A DNA stretch of 64,000 bases, taken from positions 1-64,000 of the forward strand of contig JAGIAA010000001.1 in assembly GCA_017745115.1 (NCBI GenBank), written 5' to 3'. A program made the translations under genes and the position numbers. Shown in pieces: positions 39,015-47,545 of this stretch (positions within the stretch are counted from its first letter, which is position 1; every line of letters begins with the position of its first letter). The notes under the pieces are model-generated. The model had not been told where the DNA came from. It did no database searches and saw only the letters and a list, made by a program, of their open reading frames with translations. This DNA comes from Sphingobium sp. (lineage in GTDB: Bacteria; Pseudomonadota; Alphaproteobacteria; Sphingomonadales; Sphingomonadaceae).

Positions 39015-40380
39015 ACCGGCATTTGCCGATCCGGGCCAAGCACCGCGCTTCACGGGCTCGCTCACTCGCCGCGTCATCGGCATTTCGATCCTTTGGATCG
39101 CGGTTCTGCTGATCGGCGGCGGCCTCGCGCTCGACCGAGTCCTGACCAAAGCCATCACCAACACCTGGGATACCGGGTTGGACTCGGTGATCACCGCGAT
39201 GATTTCCTCGGCCGAGCTCGATTCCCGTGGGGACGTGCTGTTCAATCGCCCCCTTGCCGACCAGCGGTTTCTCGAACCAGCGAGCGGCCTCTATTACCAG
39301 ATCAGCGGCGAGGGCCATGAGGACTGGCGTTCCCGCTCGCTCTGGGACCGCGCGATCAAGGTCACGCCCGAGATGCGCGAGAAGAACGGCGTGGGCATGG
39401 ACAACATGCAATTCCCCGACGAACCGCTGCGCGTGATGACCCGTACCGTCATCTTGCCGGGCAGCGAAACACGCTGGGTCTTCATCGTTGCCCAATCCCG
39501 CGACGCGCTTGAGGAGCAGATCAAGGCGCTCCGCACCATCGTGCTATGGAGTTTCGTATCGCTCGGCGTCGGCCTGGTCGCCCTCGCTGCGCTGCAGGTT
39601 TTCATCGGCCTGCGCCCCTTGCGTCACATCCGGCGCGAGATCGCGCGCATGCGCGCCGGTGAAAAAGCGCGCGTCACCGCGCCCTTGCCCGTCGAGGTTC
39701 AGCCGATGGTCGAAGAGCTCAATGCGCTTCTGGCCCATACCGAAAGCCAGGCCGAGGAAGCGCGGCGGCATGCCGGCAACCTGGCGCATGCACTCAAAAC
39801 CCCGCTCACCGTGGTCATGAACGCGGCGACGGCCGAGGCGCCTGACCTGTCCTCCACGGTTATCCGCGAGGCGGTCACGATGCGCCGCCAGATCGATCAC
39901 CATCTGGCACGCGCGCGGGCCATCGGCCGTCGGGGATCGAGCCAGAGCAGAACCGAAGTGTGGCCGAGCCTGGAGGCCGTCGAGCGGGCCGTCGAGCGCC
40001 TGTACCCCGCGACCCGGGTCGACCGGGACGGCGCGCAGGACAGCGTGGTGCGGATCGAGCGGCAGGATCTCGACGAAATGATCGGCAATCTCGTGGAAAA
40101 TGCCGCGAAATATGGCGGCGGAAGTGTGTTCGTGACCGTCGAGCCCAAGGGCACCGCTTGGGTTGATATTGTCGTCGAGGATGACGGCAAGGGCATTCCG
40201 GCAGCCGAACGCGAGCGCATTTTCGATCGCGGCGTGCGCCTGGACAGCGGCAAGCCTGGCACTGGCCTGGGTCTCGCCATCGTTCGCGACGTCGCAGAAA
40301 TCTATGGCGGCACGGTCGAACTCGGCGAAAGCGAAGATCTGGGCGGCCTCCTCGTGCGATTGCGGCTGCCATCGGCATAA
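38995..40380 (+). CDS. PhoQ-like sensor histidine kinase
   Basis: 461 residues. TM1 about 27-47 (RVIGISILWIAVLLIGGGLAL), a ~130-residue periplasmic sensor region, TM2 about 181-204, HAMP, and an H-box with H265 in NLAHALKTPLTVV, the PhoQ-type AH-x-LKTPL form. N box DEMIGNLVENAAKYG, G boxes VEDDGKGIP and GTGLGLAIVRD. The start is TTG at 38995, inside the regulator gene; no ATG or GTG lies before the first helix, so TTG is preferred. The low-efficiency start may keep kinase below regulator level. Confidence 0.9.
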   Translation: MTNPPAEPAFADPGQAPRFTGSLTRRVIGISILWIAVLLIGGGLALDRVLTKAITNTWDTGLDSVITAMISSAELDSRGDVLFNRPLADQRFLEPASGLYYQISGEGHEDWRSRSLWDRAIKVTPEMREKNGVGMDNMQFPDEPLRVMTRTVILPGSETRWVFIVAQSRDALEEQIKALRTIVLWSFVSLGVGLVALAALQVFIGLRPLRHIRREIARMRAGEKARVTAPLPVEVQPMVEELNALLAHTESQAEEARRHAGNLAHALKTPLTVVMNAATAEAPDLSSTVIREAVTMRRQIDHHLARARAIGRRGSSQSRTEVWPSLEAVERAVERLYPATRVDRDGAQDSVVRIERQDLDEMIGNLVENAAKYGGGSVFVTVEPKGTAWVDIVVEDDGKGIPAAERERIFDRGVRLDSGKPGTGLGLAIVRDVAEIYGGTVELGESEDLGGLLVRLRLPSA

Positions 40381-40556
40381 TGTGCGGAGATTGACTCGAA
40401 TATGGCCAAGCCCCTCATCGGCGTCTGGGTGCTTATTCACATTGGCTATATCAATTCGAAGCCGCCGCTCTATTGAACGGCTGCCGACCGGGTAACAGGC
40501 CGAGGAGAAGCGTCGGTCAGCAATCGTTCAGCAGATCGGTGCACAGACAGCCCAGC

Positions 40557-41348
40557 ATGGTCGCGGCCCCGCCTACCCAACTCCCTGAAACCGCACGCTA
40601 TGGTGCGGGCGAACAGCCGCGCCGCCGCGCGCTGTTGCTGGCCGTCATCCTGCACATTCTGGTCGGCCTGATCGTCGTCTACCAGAAGCGCGAACCGATC
40701 GCGAAGATGGGCGAGGAAGGCCTCAAGACCTTCAATGTCGCGCCGGAAGGGCCAAAGGGATCGCAAACCGACAAGACGGAGCAAAAGCACGAAAAGAAGC
40801 AGGCCAAACAGGCTGCTTCTGAAGAAAAGCCGATCCCGGTCGAAACGCCGCCTCCGCCACCGGACACACCTCCCCCGGTCGTCCGCGACTTCCAGATGCC
40901 GTTCCTGCAGCTAAACAGCCAGGATTATGCCGCGAGCAATATCGGCAAACAGCCTTCGCAGCGTCCGGCGGCTGGCCCTTCCCTCGCCCAGGGCGACAGC
41001 AAGGGCACCTACGGTCCAGGCTCGGGGCCCGGAGGTGCGACCCTCTATCCGGCGGACTGGTATCGCGAACCGACCGACGCTGAGCTCGGCGGCTATCTGA
41101 AGCCAGACATGCCGCGCGCGGGTTGGGGCATGATCGCCTGCAAGACCGTCGCCCAATATCATGTCGACGATTGCTACATCATGGGGGAATCGCCCCGGGG
41201 GTCGGGTTTCGCCCGCTCGGTGCTAAATGCGTCCTGGCAATTCCTCGTCATGCCGCCACGCATCAATGGCAAGGCGCAGGTCGGCACATGGGTGAGCATC
41301 CGCATCACCTATTATGACGGCAGCATCAAATCGGCATCCGGCGGCTGA
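40557..41348 (+). CDS. TonB-like envelope protein
   Basis: 263 residues from ATG 40557. Basic N-terminus, one helix at about 25-42 (ALLLAVILHILVGLIVVY), a Lys/Glu then Pro-rich linker (PVETPPPPPDTPPPVV), and a C-terminal domain with SVLNASWQFLVMPPRINGKAQVGTWVSIRITY, which resembles the TonB_C fold, and two cysteines. The layout is that of TonB/energy transducers, but no exbB/exbD or TonB-dependent receptor is near. It could be a lone TonB paralogue or a structural envelope protein. Confidence 0.6.
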   Translation: MVAAPPTQLPETARYGAGEQPRRRALLLAVILHILVGLIVVYQKREPIAKMGEEGLKTFNVAPEGPKGSQTDKTEQKHEKKQAKQAASEEKPIPVETPPPPPDTPPPVVRDFQMPFLQLNSQDYAASNIGKQPSQRPAAGPSLAQGDSKGTYGPGSGPGGATLYPADWYREPTDAELGGYLKPDMPRAGWGMIACKTVAQYHVDDCYIMGESPRGSGFARSVLNASWQFLVMPPRINGKAQVGTWVSIRITYYDGSIKSASGG

Positions 41349-41366
41349 GGCCGGATATCGACGCGC

Positions 41367-42149
41367 TTATTTGTCGCGCTTCTTGCGGTGCGTTTCCATG
41401 TCGAGGACCGTCGTGTCTGCACCGTCGGCCGGCAGCAGGCCCAGACGCCGCGCCACTTCCTGATAAGCCTCGACCTCGCCGCCTAGGTCGCGGCGGAAGC
41501 GGTCCTTGTCGAGCTTCTCGCCGGTCGCCGCGTCCCACAGGCGGCAATTGTCGGGGCTGATCTCATCAGCAAGGATGATGCGCGAATAATCGCCATCCCA
41601 GATGCGGCCGAACTCGAGCTTGAAGTCGATCAGACGGATACCGATGCCCGCGAACAGGCCGGTCAGGAAGTCGTTCACGCGGATCGCCATATCGGCAATA
41701 TCGTGCATCTCCTCGAGATTGGCCCAGCCGAAGCAGGCAATATGCTCCTCGGTGACTAGCGGATCGCCGAGCGCATCGTCCTTGAGGCAATATTCGATAA
41801 GCGTGCGCGGCAGTTGCGTGCCTTCTTCGATGCCGAGACGCTTGGAGAGCGAGCCGGCCGCGACATTGCGAATGATCACTTCCAAGGGCACGATCTCGAC
41901 CTGGCGAATGAGCTGCTCGCGCATGTTGAGACGACGAATGAAGTGCGTCGGCACGCCGATATTGCCGAGCAGCGTGAAGACATGCTCGGAAATACGGTTG
42001 TTGAGCACGCCCTTGCCGTTGATCGTATCCTTCTTCTGGCCATTGAAGGCGGTCGCGTCGTCCTTGAAGTACTGGATGAGCGTGCCGGGTTCAGGGCCCT
42101 CGTAGAGGATCTTCGCCTTGCCTTCGTAGATTTGGCGGCGACGGGACAT
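41367..42149 (-). CDS. purC: Phosphoribosylaminoimidazole-succinocarboxamide synthase
   Basis: 260 residues from ATG 42149 ([13 protein letters not shown]); the longer open frame upstream is not coding. ATP-dependent ligation of aspartate to CAIR in purine synthesis. Signatures: [65 protein letters not shown]. Length fits the compact bacterial PurC. Convergent with the TonB-like gene (18-bp gap). Confidence 0.97.
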   Translation of the reverse strand: MSRRRQIYEGKAKILYEGPEPGTLIQYFKDDATAFNGQKKDTINGKGVLNNRISEHVFTLLGNIGVPTHFIRRLNMREQLIRQVEIVPLEVIIRNVAAGSLSKRLGIEEGTQLPRTLIEYCLKDDALGDPLVTEEHIACFGWANLEEMHDIADMAIRVNDFLTGLFAGIGIRLIDFKLEFGRIWDGDYSRIILADEISPDNCRLWDAATGEKLDKDRFRRDLGGEVEAYQEVARRLGLLPADGADTTVLDMETHRKKRDK

Positions 42150-42297
42150 GGACAGGGTGCCTACTCGTGAATGACTGACCGGAAAATCAACGCCCCGGCG
42201 ACGCGAATCGGGAAGGATCAGCGGCCGCCGGGGCTGTTGTTCGAGCCTGTAGACCAAGCGGGCAGCAAGTGCAATTTGCACCCGCTCCCGGCAAATG

Positions 42298-43149
42298 TCA
42301 GGCCAGGTTGGCCTTGTAGAGCTTGGTGAGCTCGGCCCATGCCTTCTCGGCAGCCTCCATGTTGTAGACCTGGCTTCCCGGCACGGTCCAGCCATGGTCG
42401 CCCGCATAGACCTCGACGGTGGCTTTCTTGCCGGCGGCGGCGAAGGCGGCCTTGAGGGTGTCCTTGTCGGCCGGCGCACGGGCATCGTCATTCTTAGCGA
42501 CGCAGACGAGGAATGCCGCCTTGGTCTTGGGAATGAGCAAATGCGGACTCGCCGGTGTGGTGGTCACCAGGCCGCCGCCGTGGAAGGTCGCGACGGCGCC
42601 GATGCGGCCGGGCACTGCCGCAGCGGTGCGGAAAGAAAGCGGACCGCCCATGCAATAGCCCTGCACGCCGGCTTTCTTCTTTTTGTCGGTCGCGGCTTGC
42701 GCATCGAGGAAAGCGAGATAGGCGATCGCGTCGCTATCGACGCCCTCATCCTTGATGGCGTTCCGATAGCCGAACATCTTCTGCATGTCGGGATTGGCGC
42801 CGCCGGCGAGAATGTCCTTCGACGTTGCGCTGCGATAGAAGGGATTGGGCACCAGCACCGTATAGCCCTGAGCGGCAAGACGCCGGCCCATTTCGCGAAA
42901 AACCGGGCGCAGACCGAAAATGTCGGGCCACATCAGCACGGCAGGCCAGGCGCCCTTGCCACCGGGATGGAAGAGCGCGGCATCGGCCGTGCCGTCCGGC
43001 GTCTTAACGCTGACGTCGGTCTCAACGACGCTGTCGGCGGCATAAGCGGCGGTGCCCGAGAGCGTAGCCGCCGCGCCCAGCGCCACGAAAGTCCGACGGG
43101 TCAGCGACCAGTCCTCGAACAGGCCAGAATTGATTTCATTGTCGCACAT
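42298..43149 (-). CDS. Tat-exported dienelactone hydrolase family protein
   Basis: 283 residues. The N-terminus has a Tat motif ([22 protein letters not shown]). The enzyme part is dienelactone-hydrolase-like: nucleophile Cys in GYCMGG, Asp in [10 protein letters not shown], His in [10 protein letters not shown], and PDIFGLRP near the start. The family hydrolyses dienelactones and related esters in the cytoplasm; export here suggests a periplasmic substrate or cofactor-free folding before export. The start at ATG 43149 is 38 residues before the mature region. Encoded next to a LysR regulator on the same strand (118-bp gap). Confidence 0.88.
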   Translation of the reverse strand: MCDNEINSGLFEDWSLTRRTFVALGAAATLSGTAAYAADSVVETDVSVKTPDGTADAALFHPGGKGAWPAVLMWPDIFGLRPVFREMGRRLAAQGYTVLVPNPFYRSATSKDILAGGANPDMQKMFGYRNAIKDEGVDSDAIAYLAFLDAQAATDKKKKAGVQGYCMGGPLSFRTAAAVPGRIGAVATFHGGGLVTTTPASPHLLIPKTKAAFLVCVAKNDDARAPADKDTLKAAFAAAGKKATVEVYAGDHGWTVPGSQVYNMEAAEKAWAELTKLYKANLA

Positions 43150-43267
43150 TGCCTGAATCCCTCCTCATTTTCCGTCCGTTGACTTTGCCCGAAAGCTCTG
43201 CCTGAGCGCCCTTGCTGTCAAGTGCCGGGCGGCGGGCAGTTTCATTCGCAGCCCTTGTTGCCCGCTC

Positions 43268-44302
43268 CTATTGCAGCGTCGCCACCAGTGCCTGCACCTC
43301 ATCGTCATCGGCGACGCTGGGATGCACCACGCGCCGCACCTCGATCGCCGGAATCGGATCGACGAAGGGCAGGCGCTTGAGGCCCGCACTGGCGCCGATA
43401 CGTGCGGCCGCCGCGCCGAACAGGGGCAATATGCCTGCCCCTTCGCGCGCGCGTTCGGCGAGTTGGCCATAATCATCGCTCTCGAGCGCGACCGGCATGG
43501 CGCCAAGGCCGCCGCCCGAGAGGCAGGCATCGACCAGTGGGCGCAACCGGTTGGCCGCGGCAAAGGTCAGGAGCGAGTGCTCGGCAATGTCGTCGCGCCC
43601 GACAAATTCCAGGGCGGCGAGCGGATGATCGCGGCCGACATAGAGCGACCAACGCTCACTCCAGAGATAATCGGACGGAAAGACACGTGTCGCGCCTAAC
43701 GTGTAGAAATAGGCAATGGTGACGCGGTCTTCGGACAGCGCAAGCGCGACACGATCGGCGACGAAACAATTATAGTCGATCGTCACCGGCCGATGCGGAA
43801 AGGCATCCTCGAACGCCGCAACCTTGGCCTGGAAGCGCGCGAGAATCGAGGGATGGATGCCGATGGTGATCGGTTGATCCGAGCGGGCATGCGGCGCCCA
43901 ATGCGCATCGGGCGCTTCCACAGGCAAGTCCGGCAGGTCTTCGGCCTCCGGCGCGGCCAACTCTACTGGTATCGACGTTATGGGCCCTGCCACCTTGGCG
44001 GGCGCCGCCTGAGGCGCTTGCGGCGCAACGCGCGCATGGTCCCGCATTGTCAGCACCAGAGCATCGCAATCGGCGAGAATGATTCGCGCACGGGCCAAGG
44101 CAGCCGCGCCCGCCGCCGATATGGCTGCCTTGCCGCCGCGCGCCCGCTCGAACAACGAGACGCCCAGCCGGGTCTCCAGTTGCTTGATATGGTCGCTTAT
44201 CGCGACCTGCGACACACCCAGCGCCCGCGCGGCCGCGCGAAAACTGCCCTCGCGCGCGATCGCGTCTAGGGCCTCAAGTTGCCGTAGGGTCGGGCGGTCC
44301 AT
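43268..44302 (-). CDS. LysR-family transcriptional regulator with a long linker
   Basis: 344 residues, about 40 more than usual. Winged HTH 1-60 (LRQLEALDAIAREGSFRAAARALGVSQVAISDHIKQLE), linker helix to about 92, then an unusual Ala/Pro/Glu-rich insert at about 93-144, then the periplasmic-binding-like effector domain from about 145 (ITIGIHPSILARFQAKV). Target genes are unknown; the hydrolase gene lies downstream on the same strand, so it is not in the usual divergent layout. Confidence 0.88.
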   Translation of the reverse strand: MDRPTLRQLEALDAIAREGSFRAAARALGVSQVAISDHIKQLETRLGVSLFERARGGKAAISAAGAAALARARIILADCDALVLTMRDHARVAPQAPQAAPAKVAGPITSIPVELAAPEAEDLPDLPVEAPDAHWAPHARSDQPITIGIHPSILARFQAKVAAFEDAFPHRPVTIDYNCFVADRVALALSEDRVTIAYFYTLGATRVFPSDYLWSERWSLYVGRDHPLAALEFVGRDDIAEHSLLTFAAANRLRPLVDACLSGGGLGAMPVALESDDYGQLAERAREGAGILPLFGAAAARIGASAGLKRLPFVDPIPAIEVRRVVHPSVADDDEVQALVATLQ

Positions 44303-44420
44303 AGCGATAGGTCTATGCTTGTCGCGTTACGAGTCAATGGCAGTCCGGACGATTTGCATCCGGCAATGGCATTGACCGCCAACGCATGCTTGTGGCAAGC
44401 GGCACGCCGCCCAGGAGCGA

Positions 44421-44494
44421 GCGGGTATAGCTCAATGGTAGAGCACTAGCCTTCCAAGCTTGTGATGCGGGTTCGATCCCCGCTACCCGCTCCA
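44421..44494 (+). tRNA. tRNA-Gly (TCC anticodon)
   Basis: Acceptor GCGGGTA / TACCCGC, D-arm GCTC...GAGC, anticodon stem CTAGC / GCTTG with loop CTTCCAA (anticodon TCC), T-arm GCGGG-TTCGATC-CCCGC, discriminator T, encoded CCA. The anticodon stem has a T28-T42 mismatch. Confidence 0.94.
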
Positions 44495-44628
44495 GCCTCT
44501 CGCCAAGCGGCGCTCCATTACAATTTGATACAAATCGGCCGCTGAGCGACAAAATCGCGCGACAAGTCTATCCTAGAAGCCTCCTCACAGCGTCGCCCCA
44601 CACGGCGCTGCCCACAAGGAAGCTTCCG

Positions 44629-45261
44629 ATGCCCAAGATCGCTCACACACTTCTGGCGGCCGGCCTTCTCTCCCTCAGTGCCGGCGCCATGGCGCAACCG
44701 CCCGCTCCTCCCCCGGGCGCGCCCGACGCCGGCCCACGCATGAAAGCGCCCGAGACGCGCGCTGAGCTCAAGACCCAGCTCGAGGCCCGTTTCGACCGTA
44801 TGGACGCCAATCATGACGGCAAGATCGACGAGAAAGATCGCGAGGCACGCCGCGCAGCACGCATTGCAGAGCATTTTGCGGAGATCGACACCGACAAGAA
44901 CGGCTCGATCAGCAAGGCGGAATTCGCCGCTGCGGAAGAGCATCGCGGCCCGCCGCGCTTCGGACAGATGGAAGGCCCCGGCCGCGCCATGCTGTTCAGC
45001 CGTCGGAGCCGTGAAGGCGTGATGATGATGCGGGGCCGCCTGCCCTTCGCGCCGCCGCCCGGCGGCTTCGCGCGCAAGCCCGGAGACGCGCTCACTAAGT
45101 CCGATTTCGTCAACCAGGGTCTCGCCCGCTTCGACAAGGTGGACACCGATCACGACGGCAAGATTTCCGCCGCCGAGCGCGATGCTGCCCGTCCGATGCG
45201 CGGCCCGGGTGGCCTCCGCAGAATGCCCCCGCCCCCTCAGACTCCACAGTCGGGGCAGTGA
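44629..45261 (+). CDS. Secreted EF-hand protein
   Basis: 210 residues. Signal peptide MPKIAHTLLAAGLLSLSAGAMAQ, a Pro-rich segment, then three EF-hand loops with D-x-D/N-x-D/N-G spacing: DANHDGKIDEKD, DTDKNGSISKAE and DTDHDGKISAAE. A Met/Gly/Pro-rich stretch separates loops two and three, and the end is Pro/Gln-rich. It likely binds calcium in the periplasm. It lies upstream of a two-component system on the same strand, separated by a terminator. Confidence 0.88.
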   Translation: MPKIAHTLLAAGLLSLSAGAMAQPPAPPPGAPDAGPRMKAPETRAELKTQLEARFDRMDANHDGKIDEKDREARRAARIAEHFAEIDTDKNGSISKAEFAAAEEHRGPPRFGQMEGPGRAMLFSRRSREGVMMMRGRLPFAPPPGGFARKPGDALTKSDFVNQGLARFDKVDTDHDGKISAAERDAARPMRGPGGLRRMPPPPQTPQSGQ

Positions 45262-45266
45262 GGCTG

Positions 45267-45314
45267 CACGGCCGATCCGCTGCGGTTCCCCCACTTATCG
45301 CTGGATCGGCCGTG
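45267..45314 (+). other. Long hairpin after the EF-hand gene
   Basis: A perfect 12-bp stem CACGGCCGATCC / GGATCGGCCGTG with a 24-nt loop begins 6 nt past the EF-hand stop. Only TCACTTT follows, so it may be a 3' stabiliser or the first half of a two-hairpin end with the terminator at 45373. Confidence 0.5.
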
Positions 45315-45372
45315 TCACTTTGCACGCGGCGCCGAAGATTGCCGCGCTTGCATCTTCTCAACATTGCCGCCA

Positions 45373-45406
45373 CCGGAGCATGAATAACATGCTCCGGTCC
45401 TTTTTT
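45373..45406 (+). terminator. Strong Rho-independent terminator just upstream of the response regulator
   Basis: A perfect 10-bp stem CCGGAGCATG / CATGCTCCGG with a 5-nt loop is followed by TCCTTTTTT. It ends only 14 nt before the response regulator start codon, so the regulator's ribosome site (GAGG) lies immediately after the T-run. Confidence 0.88.
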
Positions 45407-45420
45407 CGTGAGGCACTGCC

Positions 45421-46140
45421 ATGACCGCCCGCCCCCATCTCCTCCTCGTCGATGATGAAGCGGCGATCCGCGAACCGCTCGGCGCCTATTTGCAGCGCTC
45501 GGGGTTTCGGGTGAGCGAGGCTGCGAATGCGGCCGAAGCGCGCAAGATCCTGGCCGGCAACGCCATCGAGCTCGCCATCCTCGACATCATGATGCCGGGC
45601 GAGGACGGCCTGTCGCTATGCCGCTCCATCCGCGAGCAGGGCGAACTGCCGGTCATCCTCCTGACGGCCCGTTCGGAAGAGACCGACCGAATCGTCGGCC
45701 TCGAAATGGGTGCGGACGACTATGTGCTGAAACCCTTCTCGCCCCGCGAGCTCGTTGCGCGGATCAAGACGATCATGCGCCGGGCCGGGGGAAGCGGTGC
45801 TCGCGAGGTTGCCAATGAAGCCACCGTCTACCGCTTTGAGGGCTGGACGCTGCGCGCGGACGACTGGACGTTGACCGGTGCCGACAACGTCGCGATCCCT
45901 CTTTCTACGGCGGATTTCCGGTTGCTCCAGGCCTTCGTGACCCATCCTCGCCAGGTGCTGAACCGCGACCAGCTGCTCGACTTGACCGCCGGCCGCGAAG
46001 CGCATGCCTTTGACCGCTCGATCGACAACCAGATCAGCCGCCTGCGCCGCAAGCTGGAGGACGACGCGCGCGCGCCGCGCCTTATCAAGACGGTCTGGGG
46101 TGGCGGCTATATGTTCGGGGCGGACGTGACGCGATCATGA
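45421..46140 (+). CDS. OmpR-family response regulator
   Basis: 239 residues. Receiver: DDE near residue 11, phosphoacceptor D55 (LAILDIMMPGEDG), ILLTARSEETDRIVGLEMGADDYVLKPF. Winged-helix C-domain ending SIDNQISRLRRKLEDD...IKTVWGGGYMF. The OmpR/CreB-type branch fits best. It is followed after 13 bp by a histidine kinase gene. A terminator ends 14 nt before its ATG, so either its promoter lies within that hairpin region or expression depends on readthrough from the EF-hand gene. Confidence 0.94.
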   Translation: MTARPHLLLVDDEAAIREPLGAYLQRSGFRVSEAANAAEARKILAGNAIELAILDIMMPGEDGLSLCRSIREQGELPVILLTARSEETDRIVGLEMGADDYVLKPFSPRELVARIKTIMRRAGGSGAREVANEATVYRFEGWTLRADDWTLTGADNVAIPLSTADFRLLQAFVTHPRQVLNRDQLLDLTAGREAHAFDRSIDNQISRLRRKLEDDARAPRLIKTVWGGGYMFGADVTRS

Positions 46141-46153
46141 GCCGGAGGCATTC

Positions 46154-47530
46154 ATGACGGGATGGATGCGATCCATCGCTTCGGGTTTCCGCCCGCGCAC
46201 GCTCGTGGGCCAAACGATCCTCTTCGTGGCCGCATCACTGTTCGTCGTGCAGGCGATCGGTGTCGGCCTCGTCTACCTTGCCCAGCGCAACCAATGGCTG
46301 ACCGTTGCGGCAGCACCGGGTGTCATCGTGCTGCTGGAAACGCTGGACCAACGCCCCAGCGTCAATCCGATCAATCGACTCCGCCTTCAGCGCGGCGTGC
46401 AGACCAGTCCGACCCCGCCGCCTCGGCGAGGCGAAGATGCGCCGGCCATCGCCGAGCGTGCCATGGACATGTTCCACGCCGCCGGGGTCAACCCACTCGC
46501 GGTCCGGGCCGCGATCAACCGGGCCCCGCCCCGGCCACGCCTTCGGCCCATATTGTTCGGGCGGGCCGATGGTCCGCCGCGCGGTGTCCGCGTCCAGGTT
46601 CAGCTCAGCGTCCAGATGGCGCCGGACCGCTGGCTCACCGTCTTTACCCGCGCCGCGCCGATCGATCAGCCGATCATCCCCCGCGCGCTGGCGCAGACGC
46701 TCTTTCTCTACCTCATGGTTCTCGTGCCACTGGTCTGGTTCATGCGCCGCCTCGCCGATCCCTTGCGGTCGCTGGCCGCTGCGACAAAGCGCGTCGGCAC
46801 ACCGGACGGCTTCACGCACGTCCCGGTCGAAGGCTCGCAGGACGTTCGCGGCCTCGCGGCCTCGTTCAACGCCATGCAGGACCGCATCCGCTCGATGCTC
46901 GAAGAAAAGGACCATATGCTTGGCGCCATCGGTCATGACCTGCGCACGCCGCTGACGGCCCTTCGCGTGCGGGTGGAATCAGTGCCCGAGGGCCCCGACC
47001 GAGACCGCATGATCACGACCATCGACGACATGCGGCAGATGCTTGACGATATCCTTGCGCTGGCACGCATCGGCCGCGATCGCGAGCCAGCACAGAAGGT
47101 CGATCTCGGCGCACTCGTTGAGGCAGCGATCGACGACTTCCTCGAGACCGGCGCGAATGTGTCACTCGACGAAGACATGCCGCGCGCCATCGTCAACGTG
47201 CATCCCCGCGGCATCCGCAGAGCGGTCAACAACCTCGTCGACAATGCGCTCAAATATGGGGCCAGCGCTGAAGTCTCGCTGCGCATCCAGGACAACCGTG
47301 CCATCATCGAGGTCGCCGACAGAGGCCCCGGCATTGCGCCAGAGCGTGTCGAGGAAATGATGCAGCCATTCACCCGCATGGAGAGCTCACGCAGCCGCGA
47401 CACGGGTGGCGCAGGCTTGGGCCTCGCCATCGTCCGCGCCATCGCGTCTTCGGAATCGGGTCAGTTCACGCTGGCAAACCGGCCGGAAGGCGGCCTCGTC
47501 GCTTCCATCAGCCTGCCGCTTGCTTTTTAA
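46154..47530 (+). CDS. EnvZ-type sensor histidine kinase
   Basis: 458 residues. TM1 about 18-44, a ~135-residue periplasmic region with Pro/Arg-rich stretches, TM2 about 181-198, HAMP, then H-box with H261 in AIGHDLRTPLTALRVR (EnvZ-like), N box VNNLVDNALKYG, and G boxes VADRGPGIAP and GAGLGLAIVRAI. It partners the regulator 13 bp upstream. The signal is unknown; the upstream secreted EF-hand protein makes calcium or another envelope cue a reasonable guess. Confidence 0.93.
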   Translation: MTGWMRSIASGFRPRTLVGQTILFVAASLFVVQAIGVGLVYLAQRNQWLTVAAAPGVIVLLETLDQRPSVNPINRLRLQRGVQTSPTPPPRRGEDAPAIAERAMDMFHAAGVNPLAVRAAINRAPPRPRLRPILFGRADGPPRGVRVQVQLSVQMAPDRWLTVFTRAAPIDQPIIPRALAQTLFLYLMVLVPLVWFMRRLADPLRSLAAATKRVGTPDGFTHVPVEGSQDVRGLAASFNAMQDRIRSMLEEKDHMLGAIGHDLRTPLTALRVRVESVPEGPDRDRMITTIDDMRQMLDDILALARIGRDREPAQKVDLGALVEAAIDDFLETGANVSLDEDMPRAIVNVHPRGIRRAVNNLVDNALKYGASAEVSLRIQDNRAIIEVADRGPGIAPERVEEMMQPFTRMESSRSRDTGGAGLGLAIVRAIASSESGQFTLANRPEGGLVASISLPLAF

Positions 47531-47545
47531 GCGGCAATACCGAAC

